Below are positions 1-11,472 of a stretch of 64,000 bases of DNA, in pieces (position 1 is the stretch's first letter; every line of letters starts with the position of its first letter). This DNA is from Gadus chalcogrammus (taxonomy: Eukaryota; Chordata; Actinopteri; Gadiformes; Gadidae), in NCBI RefSeq assembly GCF_026213295.1, contig NC_079424.1, positions 15,487,137 through 15,551,136 of the forward strand, in the 5' to 3' direction. Made by a program: the position numbers and the translations under genes. The notes beneath the pieces are model-generated. The model made no database searches. It saw only the letters and a program-made list of their open reading frames with translations, and was not told the origin of the DNA.

Positions 1-1969
1 GGCTGTTGTCACACTTCCTGATACAAAAGCCCTGTCGCTGGTTGACGTCACTCCCACGGCCCCGAGCTAAACCTTTTGCTCCTGCCCTTATCTGGCTGTG
101 AACTTTGACCACTGGCTGAATATGTGCACTCCTAACTGCCTGGAGAGGTAGAGGTCGTCAACCCTCTGACCTCCACGCCGCATGAATCATTTACACTAAT
201 GACAGAGTCTTGCACACAGCACCATGCCACACCCTTCCTGTGAGCGGGGCATCAGCTGATCCAAGAATGGTGAGGTAGAAGTCAAGATTGTTGTAGCGTG
301 TGAGGAGAGGCGGGGAAGTCGAATTAATTAATTTAAAAGAGAGAAGGTTTATCCCCTTATTCAAATGTTTTCTTCAGCTACCGGACAGGACTTTGGTCTG
401 ACTCATGAAGCACAACAGGAGACAGACCTTTTTATCAAAGGACCACTACAGTCACAGACGAGGGAGACAGAATGTCTTTTGTGCCCAGCTTTGTGTTCTC
501 TGAATGTATCTGCTTATCTCCCTCCCTGACTAACTTTATAATGAACTTCCTGTGAGTGATGACATCACTCACACGCCTCAAAAGGCAGGCCCTGGATTAA
601 AGTAAAAATGGGTGGAGTAATAGTCTCGAACACGCGCAGACACACACGCACACACCCGCACACACAAATGCGCACACACATTCATAACAATAGGCTCACA
701 CATGTGTACGACGCATGTGCACACACACACACACCCGTCGTGCATATGCAAGCACCCCTGTTTTCACCCCGCTGTCCACAACTGGCTCGTCGGAATCTCA
801 ACAATGTCTCTTGAAATGAATGATGAAGTGGGATTAGGACAAGCCTGGTCCATGCAAGGGCCAACTATGTTATGATAAGCCCACTAGCTTCAGGGGGGCC
901 AAGGCTAGCCATTGGGATTTAGCAACCCCCCTAGCACAAGTACACTCTGTTCCCTCAACACACACCTCTGGTTTCTGCCACCAATTGAATCAACACGCGT
1001 TGTTTGTAGCCTTTGTGCTGCAATGTTTGGTTAGCGCATATGTCAGTGGTGGGTCTGTGCAGCCCGGTAAGGTTAGGTGACACAGTTAAAACAACAGCAC
1101 TTAACACCCGGCAAGGCTGAGCACTTGGAAATGGAGAGTGCGGTGGATTAGCACGTTCCAGATATATTTTAAACTTTATTTTTATCAGGGACGTAGAACT
1201 TGTTTTATATGAAAGAATACCTGATCGCATAGATGAGTCCAACAGTACAAACTGTCCTTGTTCCTTGATATATGTTTTGTTTGATATGTACTGTACATTT
1301 AACCAGGTAAACAGAGAGAAAAAAACCTGACTGAGCTCAAGAAAAAACCCTCAAAGATCTGATAAGCCAACTGCGAGACAATATGGGCTCCGTTGTGTTA
1401 GCTGCCAAGCGCTGGGGAGATAAGCGTGTTTTTGCCTATGTTTGCTGTGCCTGACTTTCTTATCTACCGTTGAGCCATCCCGCAGGCTGCCTTTGTCTCC
1501 ATCGAGGCTTGTGCAATTATTTTCTTTCACCTTGTGTTTATTCATCCTGTCTTTATTTATTTCAAATTAAAATACTACTACTGGAAAACACTATAGGGGA
1601 AGGATACCAGTGCAAATGCCTCAGCCTGCAGGATAGCTCTGCACATGGTACCGATAGACTTCTGAAAGCACCCTTTCTTTGACTGGAACACAGTTGTAAA
1701 TAGATTATGGGAGCAAAAATTGTATTAGAAAGCTTTTTATTCAGTATTGCATGGCTGATATTTATTTGTATATTGTAGTAACAATGTGCTGACTGAATAC
1801 ATTTTTGGTCATATGTTGGATGCCATTCATAGGATGATCATACAGTAAATAAACACCATTATAAATAATTTCAAGCAGGCTTGCACCTGCAACACAATGC
1901 TTTGTCTTCTTTGCTGCAGGTACAGCACATGATAGTCTGAAAAGCTTTTGAAATGGGACGCTGTGACTT
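1..1969. other. Intergenic region upstream of errfi1
   Basis: No convincing exon or RNA gene is visible. A CA-rich degenerate microsatellite lies at about 630-735. The rest is unique, moderately AT-rich sequence. It probably holds distal regulatory sequence of errfi1, but apart from the CRE-like palindrome near the left edge I see no site I can defend. Confidence 0.5.
43..50. promoter_or_regulatory. Full palindromic CRE-like site (TGACGTCA)
   Basis: The 8-bp palindrome TGACGTCA is the consensus binding site for CREB/ATF dimers. It lies about 2 kb upstream of the inferred errfi1 start. Errfi1 is known as a stress- and mitogen-induced immediate-early gene, so the site fits, but a single 8-mer can occur by chance and its function is inference. 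Confidence 0.35.
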
Positions 1970-2029
1970 TAAGAGGGCGGAGCCATGTGAGTGCTGAGCT
2001 TAAAACATCATTGCTCACAACAACACTAG
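1970..2029 (+). promoter_or_regulatory. errfi1: Putative errfi1 core promoter
   Basis: A GC box (GGGCGG, 1975-1980) is followed by a TATA-like TTAAAAC at 2000-2006. About 200 bp further on, a strong donor (TTTTG|GTAAGT, 2226) could end a non-coding first exon. The arrangement suits the errfi1 gene, whose first exon is non-coding in mammals. The start site is inferred from motif spacing only. Confidence 0.4.
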
Positions 2030-2225
2030 TAGACCATCGAGTAGAATCACTCATTAGTAACAGTATAACTACGGTGCTGCTGTGCTGTGCCTGAAGCATA
2101 GGAAACACAGGCACTCTTCATTGTAACAAAGATCGCACAAACCAAGGAGTTATTTATTATTTTTTGTCTAATGCAAAGAGGACTTTAGGGGTCTGGAAGC
2201 CAGTGAACACGGCGAGATTATTTTG
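2030..2225 (+). other. errfi1: Putative non-coding exon 1 of errfi1
   Basis: It is bounded by the TATA-like element upstream and a consensus splice donor GTAAGT at 2226. No long reading frame is present, as expected for a 5' UTR exon. The next exon probably starts at 5013, after the acceptor TTTTCAACAG, 72 nt before the start codon. No transcript evidence is available here. Confidence 0.4.
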
Positions 2226-2834
2226 GTAAGTAATATACTGAAAATAATACAGAAAAACGGTGCCCAGTATACTCTGCCTGAGACGAATGCTTATTGATTG
2301 ATGAGTGTTAATATTTGCTTACATTACTAACACCTTGATACACTCCTTGGGTTGTGTTTCACAAAGGGTGGAGGGCATTAACAGCCATCTCATTTTCAAA
2401 TCAAATTAGATTCAGCACACAGAGTATTTTGTACTACATGAGTCATACAAACTTTCAAAAATGGTTTGCCATTGACTGAATTTTTCAGTTCTGTTTCTCT
2501 AGCACATAATATTAGAACACACTTTCAGGGCTTTACCGCTGTATTTTATTATCCAGCAAGCTAGTGTATTTCATCATTTCCTAGACTTGTCAAATAGCAA
2601 AGCTGCGTGTGTGTTATGGTGTGAGTCACTGCCTCCTAGAAGGCTAACCATTATTATCTCAATCCGGTAAGGTGAGGGGGTGTGCGCGCTGTTTGCTTGC
2701 CGCACAGGTAGAGCGGGTATTGTTGCTCAGGAAACCGCTTCAGGGGTGTCTTACGCGGGGTGTGATCTTCCTCCTACAAGGGTTGCGTGCAGCTTCTGCT
2801 GCTCTAACCTGAGGCGGGATAATGTGTTCAGATA

Positions 2835-2860
2835 GTTTGTGAGATAGGAATCTCACAAAC
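2835..2860. repeat. Perfect 10-bp hairpin
   Basis: GTTTGTGAGA and its exact reverse complement TCTCACAAAC are separated by the 6-nt loop TAGGAA. It lies in the inferred errfi1 intron 1. No function is assigned. Confidence 0.6.
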
Positions 2861-3397
2861 CAACCACCACCTGGCCTCATCAACGCAACCAGCATCCACC
2901 AGCACTCCCCCACTCTTTATAATGATTTTGGCAATATATCCAATTTCAGAGGAGCACAGGAAACGGTCTATCTTAAATCTCACGGTAATAGAAAACCCAG
3001 GCGTGATTGGATTCGGGGGCCCCAAGGCCAGCCCTGAAACAAGCTGCGTACAAATGCCTCCCTTAGAGTGGCTAATGCAGCCCATGGCTACACATCATTT
3101 GTTTAATCCTGTTGCCTGTAAATGCTCTCATGGTTAACTGCCAGGACCATCTCTTTGCACCTGTTGTGAGGGGAAGAGCAAGGCCCCCTGGGGTCCATTA
3201 TCGAGGATCATGTTGCCTCCCCATCTTCACCCAACCAAATGGGGGGGCCCCCAAACGAGGGAGAAAGAGTAGGTGGGGGTGGCGGGGGTCTGTGATGCCT
3301 GGGTTGGCTTTTTCTTTTATTTTTATCAGACAGACTTACTTGCTGTTGCTTGCTGTTGTTGTTCAAGCTTTGTTTCATGCCAGCTGTCTGGGCATTA

Positions 3398-3537
<140 letters not shown>

Positions 3538-4293
3538 CTTCCTGTCTGGGAGAGTGGTCTCCTCAGTCATCGGCAGGACATTATAAGCTGCAGGACAGTG
3601 TGTCCAGGGATGCATATCTGGGTGATGGGGCAGACAGACTTATTACAGGACAACAATTCAAATTGTAATGGATACGTGTGCGGATGGACATCGCCGGGTT
3701 GATAACCTGTGTCGCAGCTGCTAAAACATTGCACATCAAAGAGCTGATCTTATAAAAAAAACGGGTTAATTTTGACCTGGGATATTACTGTCTGGCTCCT
3801 CCAAAATAAAGGTTGTAATAGACAGTTGAATGGTCTTCATATGCTCACTTTGCATTATGATGAGCGGGCACAATAATGCACAAATACTGCCCACAATACA
3901 CATGAAATCAACCAAGAATACATGCAATCATTTTGATGGGAGGATTTCTTTTGTCGTAGGGTTTTGACAATAACGACCAAGTAGCAGTGTTTCACTTCCT
4001 TCACTCTGAGCATTTAGCTTGCGGTTGGTTCAGTCCCATCACACGTCTAAGACATGTCGGGGAGACATCCAGTTCCTCTGAACATTGAGGTTGTACACAG
4101 TGGAAGGTTTCACTGTTGTTGGGCACTGCCTTCACAACAATGCCCTACAGAAACAAATTGTGAAAACGTTTCCCCCCTGGTTGAAGAGATGGTTTTCAGA
4201 GGGATGATGGAAAAAAAAAAGTGGAAAGCCATCAAGGTGTGATGTGTTGTGTTTGACCCTAAGTTAGTCCCTTTTAGATACCAGGTAAGCGAA

Positions 4294-4412
<119 letters not shown>

Positions 4413-4615
4413 TGTTGGACAATCTGTGGCCGCCGCATGTTTCCATGACCTTGTAGTGTCCGTCCGTGGGGGCTCTCCGGGCACGAGCGTTTGAAGTTCC
4501 ATCGCTGTGAGCGCTTGTCATTCCTCTATCGGAGCAAGCGGGGAGAATGTTGCTTCATCAGGAGAGGTCTCTTTTAACAACTAAGTAACTAGCATCCCAA
4601 GAGTCACCCTGTGTT

Positions 4616-4647
4616 CCTCCTGGCCTTTAAACAATAAGGCCAGGAGG
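4616..4647. repeat. Perfect 12-bp hairpin
   Basis: CCTCCTGGCCTT and AAGGCCAGGAGG are exact reverse complements separated by 8 nt (4628-4635). The stem is too short for a microRNA precursor. It lies in the inferred errfi1 intron 1. Confidence 0.65.
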
Positions 4648-5084
4648 ACGCCGGTGTTACGGTGCTGTAGGTTAGATTCAAGAGCTGTCATTTTGTCACT
4701 TTTCAGAAATGCCATCACCATCTGTCAGAGAATGAGCGAAATGCTCTGTGATTTTCCTGTTTTATTGCACCTGCCTCTGTATGAGACAATTACAATTTCA
4801 GACCGGTCATGTCTTCCCTGATTGGTTCGGGGAATCCATCATGTTTGTCAGTCACAGGTGTGTGAATGTCCACTTCTCAATGCCAGAGAAAACATAGGGA
4901 GGGAGGGAATGTTAAAACTTATTATAGGGAATAATAAGTTTTATTTTCTATTTATAGTGTCTTAGCAGCAATGTGGGCTTTCAACTCATTCAAAGTTCTT
5001 TGTTTTCAACAGGTTCATTGGAATTAACAGCAGCAAGGATTCAAGTCTTTCCTGGCTTTGATGCGACCCGACTTTGTCTGGAGC

Positions 5085-6732
5085 ATGTCCACAGCAGGCC
5101 TGACTGCTCAGGAGATCTGTCTGCCCACAGAAAGCCCCTTCCTGCGGGCCAGCTACTGTCACAGCATGGCTCGATCCAAACCCTCATGGAGCAATCCTCA
5201 TGAACGAGAGAAGTGAGTGCAAAGGACGCTTACAGGAGGCGCATGCTCAGAACATGAATTAAACGTATGCTGAGACCGTAAACCTAAATCTGTGATCTAC
5301 ATTATCGCTTGCAATAATATCAAAATTGGGATAAAACCCAGCTGTGAAGTGGTAATTGATTTTAAATGCCGTGTTTCTTTTTTTCTATCAACAGGCTGTT
5401 GTACTTCAGTATGGAATCTCAACATATAGACCCAAGCTTCCCATCCTATCAACCACTACCCCCTACACTCAGTGTTGAGAGTAAGTATAGAAACTGTCTA
5501 GACGCTCTGCGCTTGTTGACCATGTCTGAAGCCAGCCGAAACCTTCCTCCCAAAGTAAAGCCCTGTAGGGAGGGATTACTTATTTTAAGATGCATATTAT
5601 TTTGTCGGTTTTGGAAATGCTGAACCCACTTCCTAACATTCAAATATAACTCCCATGTTCTTGTTTTTCTTCCTACTTTGCGGCCAAAAAAAGCCATATC
5701 TAATTCTAAGTGTTGCGCTGCATGACATTTCTCACATTCTCACTGTTCTCCCGCTCTCTCTCCCCTCCGACAGAGAAGAAACACAGCCAGAAGAAGTCCC
5801 CGCCCGCCCTTCCCTTCCTGACACTCAGCCCGGAACCGTGGACTCCCAGCCCGGACGACGACCAGGTGGTCCCGTCCTTCCAGAGGCTGTCAATTCACGA
5901 GCGGAGCAGCCCTCCCCAGACGCCCGGCAGATGTTCCAAACCCCTGCCCCCCCTCCCCACGCGGCCGGACCACTGCCCCGAGCAGGATATGGACCGAGAG
6001 GTGGAGGAGTTGTTCCTCGGCACGGAGGACAGCCGCTGCCTGGTGCCCGACCTGTGCTCCAAGCCTTCCCCTTTCCGCTACGGGGCCCCCTTCCGAAGGA
6101 GCTTCCGGGACTGCGGGAAGATCAACCAGGCCTACTTTGAAGGCCCCACGGTGCAGCCCAGGCCGCCTCAGCCCCATCCGCTCCCCGGGAGGGAATCGAA
6201 CAGGGAATCTGTGGAGAAGCATCCCCCGGAGCCGCCCGAGCCCCCCTCGGCGGGGGGCCGGGACAGGGCTCTGAGGAAGCTGCGGCGGTCCCAGTCGGGC
6301 CCCGCCGGCTCCAAGCCCTCGTTGCTCCGCTCGTCCTGCCGCTCCCGCCGGCCCCCCGCCATGGATAGAGCGACCGCCCCTCCCCCGGTGCCCCCGCGGC
6401 CCAGCAAGACGGTGGATTACCGCCGCTGGTCGGCGGGGGACCCGCACGGCGCCTACAGCGACGAGGACAAACCCCCCAAGCTGCCCCCCCGGGAGCCTCT
6501 GCCGGTGGGCTGCTCCCGCACCCCCAGCCCCAAGAGCCTCCCCACGTACTTCAACGGGGTGATGCCCCCCACCCAAAGCTTCGCCCCGGACCCCAAGTAT
6601 GTGAGCCTGCAGAGACAGAACAGCGAGGGCTCGCCCTGCATACTGCCCGTGATCGAGAACGGCAGGCAGGCCAGCTCCACACACTACTTTCTGATGCCGC
6701 TGGGTCGAGGCGGGAGAGGGGACTCTACTTGA
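5085..6732 (+). CDS. errfi1: ERBB receptor feedback inhibitor 1 (Mig6), coding exons 5085-5212, 5395-5480, 5774-6732
   Basis: A cytoplasmic adaptor that blocks EGFR/ERBB kinases by binding the activating C-lobe face. Joining the three exons at GT/AG sites (donors GTGAGT and GTAAGT) gives 1,173 nt, 390 aa. The N-terminus (MSTAGLTAQEI) resembles mammalian MSIAGVAAQEI. Conserved blocks are a 14-3-3-type RSQSGPAGS around Ser246, a proline-rich SH3 ligand PPPVPPRPSK (about 274-283) followed by VDYRRWSAGD, and the kinase-binding segment 1 NGVMPPTQSFAPDPKYVS (332-349). SSTHYF follows at 372-377, with Tyr376 matching human Tyr394 and Phe377 replacing Tyr395. The protein then ends 13 residues later. 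Human ERRFI1 is 462 aa and continues through the rest of segment 2 and a C-terminal tail. Exon 3 is strongly GC-rich compared with its surroundings. Identification is certain; which teleost paralogue (a or b) it is cannot be told. Confidence 0.95.
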
Positions 6733-7629
6733 CTCTATAGGGGACCACCACGGGGGTGTTGGGGAAACAACGACATGGAAACGGTGATATCGGACACTTC
6801 CGTCCCTCAAACTGCTGCTTACCCCTCTTTTGTTTTGTTTTGTCGATGAGTTTTACTTTTATTTTTTTGACCCCTCTGTATTCTGAAGACACAGGGTATG
6901 TGTGCACTGCATTCAGTTACTGGAAGCGTCGAACGGCGTTTGTGACGAGAGACGATTTACCGAGGACAAACGACGACAGCTACAACAACCACGACAACAC
7001 GCGCGTCTCGGGTTAGAGGTCGTAGGTGAACCGTGGCACGGATTATTTTTTTATATGAATATTATTTCACCGTATTCAACGGTGTGCTATTCTTTGGCTC
7101 ATTCTGTGGTGCAGTTGAAAGGGTACAAGCGGGACTTGCGCCTTGCGTTCTCAGTGTTTTGTGCCTGGCGGGGTGGAGAGCAGGTGGGCGACACTCGTTC
7201 AGTTTAGTGTGAACCGATTTTTTTTTTACATTGCTTTTGAATCTCACACGGGACAAAAGGTCAGTAGCGAAAACCATGTATCACTTAACGTATCTATGAA
7301 GCTTACATTACCATTTTTATGTCTATATGAAGGATGCATCGACGAAAAACAATCCCACTCTTATGTTCTGTATACATACATGTGTTCCCCTGCATGTCTC
7401 CACTACAACCGGTATGTAGTTCCCCTGCCTCGGAGTGTCTCTCCCCCCCGTCTCGGTTTGTTATTGGCCTGCCCCGCACAGTACATTTTGTGTGGATGGA
7501 CATCATATGTGTAGCTATGCATTGTTCCAGAAGAATGTCTTTCATTAGTGAACGTGTTGTTGTATGTGTATGTGTTTGCGTATGTGTGTGTGTGTAGTGT
7601 AGGACCAGTGCTTCTGGTAATTTTTTGTT

Positions 7630-7693
7630 TATATATATCTATATATATATATATATCTATATATATATAGATATATATAGATGTATATAGATT
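7630..7693. repeat. TA-rich self-complementary tract
   Basis: Alternating TA with embedded ATCTATA and TATAGAT blocks lets the two halves fold on each other. It lies in the inferred errfi1 3' UTR. Confidence 0.8.
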
Positions 7694-8196
7694 GACTTTC
7701 TACATTTTGTAGAAAAATAGTTAACAATATTTGTTACCGTGCTCTGCCTGTTTTGCATCACCTGCTCTTTAAGTACAACTTCCTCAAGTGCACACTTGTA
7801 TTATTACTCGCTCGTCGTCGGTGTCCAGGTCAGGTCTTTTTGCACAGGAGTTAATTCTTGGTAAAGCTGTGAGTCATTTGCTTGGAAATAATTTGCCTCA
7901 AGTACTACCTCCCTCGATGACCCTTCAGAAAAACGCTCTGACAATAGCCGCTATTTACTTTGCTTTACACTCTTAATGACATATGCATACAAGATAGGGT
8001 GGTGAACATGTTGTCCCCCTTCATTATATTCCTCACTATGCTCCACAATTATTACTTGTTCAATTTCACACACAATAGATGAGAAAACCCCCTTAAACTA
8101 CACACACAGTTCAAACCACTTCATATTTTTTGAACAGTCCTTAAAATCGCCGATCCTTCACAACAAAGGAAGTTCGGCTCACCTGATAGCACGCAT

Positions 8197-8197
<1 letters not shown>

Positions 8198-8285
<88 letters not shown>
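8198..8285. repeat. (CA)n microsatellite, 88 bp, followed by CG-rich dinucleotides
   Basis: Pure CA array ending in CGCGCGCACACAGTGCGCGCGC-type alternating purine/pyrimidine sequence, a composition that can adopt Z-DNA. Confidence 0.95.
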
Positions 8286-8287
<2 letters not shown>

Positions 8288-8741
8288 GCGCACACAGTGC
8301 GCGCGCACAAAGTGCATGCGCAGGCCATGACAAACTGACTTTCTTGTTCTGCTCATGCATTCCTGCCTTACATGATTGCAGTGGGTGTGGTAGGAGAGAC
8401 TTTGGCTGCTGGCAGCAGGTGAAGTACATGAATTTTATTGTTATAGGTGATTGAAGTACCTTTGGGATGATATAATTAATGTAGCACATGCGTTGAGGTA
8501 ACCCCTTGTGTGAAGAACACGCTGTTCGGTATAAAAAAGAGAGAAAAGACACATTAGCGCGAAGGTCAAACGGTCATTGAAGTATGCTTTATATTTTACT
8601 CTCCCTCCTGGTCACGAGAAAAGAATACCTTGCTAGAGACGACGTTTTGATATAATGTCTCAACATGTTTACATTATACACTGATTTTTTTTGTTATATT
8701 TAATCTTAATATATTGACATGTCTTATGAGAAGTACAGAAG

Positions 8742-8747
8742 AATAAA
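8742..8747 (+). terminator. errfi1: Candidate poly(A) signal AATAAA of errfi1
   Basis: Canonical hexamer about 2 kb after the stop codon. A second AATAAA lies at 8918-8923. Which one is used cannot be decided from sequence. Confidence 0.45.
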
Positions 8748-8760
8748 AACGACATCAAAT

Positions 8761-11303
8761 GAAGATTATGGTTGTACTTTCATTGAGAAATAACTGACAT
8801 TCTCTGCTGTGGTATAAAAACATGCACTGGGAGAGTTAAGAGAGTGTACAGTATTTAACAAAGAAACTGTCATTATGTATGGTTGATCGATCTATAGTCT
8901 TTTAAAAAGGAAAACAAAATAAAACAACTTATTTATGAACCTGTTGGATTTCGATGTGTGATTTTTTTTTTTCTCCTCCAAGTGTGATTCAGCTGTATGG
9001 CCTGTTCCATCATCGCCCACATGCTGTGCCTTTCAGTGGCTGGCCACACTCCAGGTACACCACAGAGTCTTAAACAGACACAGGCAGGTTACCTTCCGCT
9101 TCCTGGTCACAGCTAGGTGCTTTACAGCTGCTGGAGCCACGGCTCAAATAGCAGCTGGCATAATGTCCAGGTTAAGTGTTTTACAATGCTGGGGAGTGCC
9201 TTTTATTCTTGACTTTTGTCCGTGCGGTTCCACATGAATATCAACAGGGATGGGTTCAGTGCAGTTAGACTGAGTTAAAGGGAAGAGTTTGAAATGTAGA
9301 ATGTACTTTTACGTCACAACGTTGCCATGGTGGTGTTGCGCCCATTTTGCGCTTTCTTAACAAAGGCAGTGACCATTTCTGTAGGTATGGTGCGCTGATA
9401 ATATTGGATTGTGTCTCTGAATAGAACAAAAGCAACAGTGTCATCTATGTAGGCCAAGCCTTTAACCTGCTTCAGTCTTGACTTAGCCAACAGCTGACAT
9501 AATGGGTCGTGAACATGGCTTCCTGTTTTATTATCAGCCCAATTTGCATTACAAATTGTTGCTTGTGAGGTAAGTAGGTCATGTTATTATATTGAGAGTA
9601 ACATATACAGATATTAAAGTTGTTGAATGTAAATGCTTCATATAAATAAAAGGCACATCATCCTCTTCATATTGATTTTTGAACTTCTGGCGAGTCATAT
9701 TTAAAGCTATGTGATTTGTAACAGATTAATGTGATTGGGACCTATAAACTGTGATTTATGAGCTATGGATTGTAACTATGCTTGTAGTAATGAGAACTAA
9801 ATGTAATAGTTTTTAACCATTTCTTCACAGAATTCTAGTTTGCCATTTGCGCTTTCAGATTTTACCAATTTTAGCAACAACTCTGATAAGTATAAGTTTA
9901 ACTTCAAAATAGATCTGAAACCCTAATCCTGAAACATTTTATGATGAGCTAAATTTCATTATCAGTTGGGCGTCTTGGTTGTTGCATTATTAATTGTTAT
10001 ATGACCTCTGCTGATTAATCTGAATGGACTGAGCAAAGAGGAATTATTCCCTTCCTTTTGCCTTCAAGTTTTGGCTCTCTATAACACGAGTAGTAGGCCT
10101 AAATCGTACAATAAAACACAACACAACAAATACAAACATTAATTTCCATACCATAACAGATACTGGCAGCAAATATGGCAGTAGAAATTCCAATTATCTA
10201 CTGCTTTAACTACCACTTGCTATATATAGAAAGTATCTGTTTAATAATGCAAATTATTTGAAAAGTACTATTTGCTCATTTACAAATAGTAATTGTATTA
10301 ATAATAACACATCATTGTCCTTAGTTGTTGTCGTTATAAGCAGTGGTACTTGTATGTATGAATAGTGAAGCGCTTGCATGACGAGGTCCTTCCAGACAGA
10401 ATATCGTCAAATCATATTCTAATGGAACATTTGCGCACTCTGGTGGACAATGGGTGTTGTGTGGCTACAATAACAGAGAATTGATCGGAAATGCGAAATG
10501 GTAATTATTTATTAATTTAGTAAAGCTTTCAACCAAGGCAATTTACATTGAATTATTTTAAGAAACCTCTACATTGAGGACACTGTGGTTTGAACCCAGA
10601 ACATCTCTGTGAAGGCAAAAACCCTTATCTCATCCCCCCTGACCATAATTGGATTCACATTGTATATTGTATTATAACGTGTATTGGGTACAGGTTTTGG
10701 AAAGAAACAGCTGTTGGCCTGCTCTTTTAGTTCAATCTTATTTAGTCTTAGTTGGAACTTTACAGGCCATAATACACTTGATGAGTTTTAAAGGCATAAA
10801 ACAACATTGTTAGAATTGTACATCAATAATTTCATATCAGTGTAGCCCTTAAGCAAGCAAGAAACTTGTTGTTTAGATTGCCAATGTCTTTAAATACACA
10901 TGAACATAAATAAAAATGAAAAATAATTCGAAACAAGTTATTTAGATTGACAATGATTATAGATACGCATGAACATAAATAAAAAGGACAATGATTCACA
11001 TATTTGGAGGAGGCAGGTGATAGTGATGTTTCCATTTGCTCTACAGTTCGACCTTTTTATGACTGAAATGTGACATGGTGCAGGTTTAAATCAATACATC
11101 AAATACTTATAATTGGTGCAAACTACATTACAGTAACCAGTGTTAAGAATTTCTGGTCCTGGACTAAGATGGGGACTGGTGTCTCATCCCTCTTCATATG
11201 TACCTGAGGGAATATATTAGACATATTAGTATTGTATTAGTACAAACTATTAAAACACACACACGCACGCGCGCGCGCGAGCGCACACTTAGAAGGTTTT
11301 CAT
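8761..11303. other. Interval between the 3' ends of errfi1 and the mucin (convergent genes)
   Basis: AT-rich, with no conserved reading frame. Part of it should be the 3' UTR of the minus-strand mucin. A plus-strand TTTATT at 10509 would read AATAAA on the mucin strand. A two-copy 69-bp repeat lies at 10861-10998 and a CA/CG alternating stretch at about 11255-11286. Confidence 0.5.
10861..10998. repeat. Two-copy tandem repeat, 69-bp unit
   Basis: Two diverged head-to-tail copies begin with GAAAC at 10861 and 10930. Shared blocks are TTTAGATTG and CATGAACATAAATAAAAA. Confidence 0.8.
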
Positions 11304-11472
11304 TTACCAAGAATCGCATCGTCTCTTCTTAAACCAAAGAATCCCAACGATGGTCACCAGTAGCAGGAGAACCGCAGCCAGCGACCCGAACAAGGCCCCA
11401 TAGAACCCCGCCCCCCAGCGGAAGGATTCACAACGAGGGCCGTAGTACTGCTGGAGGGCGGATGACTGGCAC
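11304..11472 (-). other. Mucin exon 7: second half of EGF-like region, transmembrane helix, 8-residue tail
   Basis: It codes CQSSALQQYYGPRCESFRW, then GAGFYGALFGSLAAVLLLL and VTIVGILWF as the single span, then KKRRCDSW and TAA. The positive KKRR after the span marks the cytoplasmic side. The last codons (TCT TGG TAA ATG) overlap a consensus donor (TTG|GTAAAT). If that is spliced to the acceptor CCCTCAG at 11203-11209, the tail would end WYI instead. Either way it is much shorter than the tails of mammalian MUC3/MUC17. Confidence 0.88.

Larger units (their letters stand above)
6733..8760 (+). other. errfi1: 3' UTR of errfi1 (inferred extent)
   Basis: About 2 kb of AT-rich sequence follows the stop codon without another gene. 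It contains a TA-rich palindromic tract (7630-7693) and a CA microsatellite (8198-8285), and ends near AATAAA at 8742. Long AU-rich 3' UTRs are usual for immediate-early transcripts. The exact end is inferred from the poly(A) signal alone. Confidence 0.5.

Noticed and set aside
5890..6810. 306-codon minus-strand frame opposite errfi1 exon 3
   Set aside because: It is a shadow of the GC-rich, proline-rich errfi1 coding sequence.
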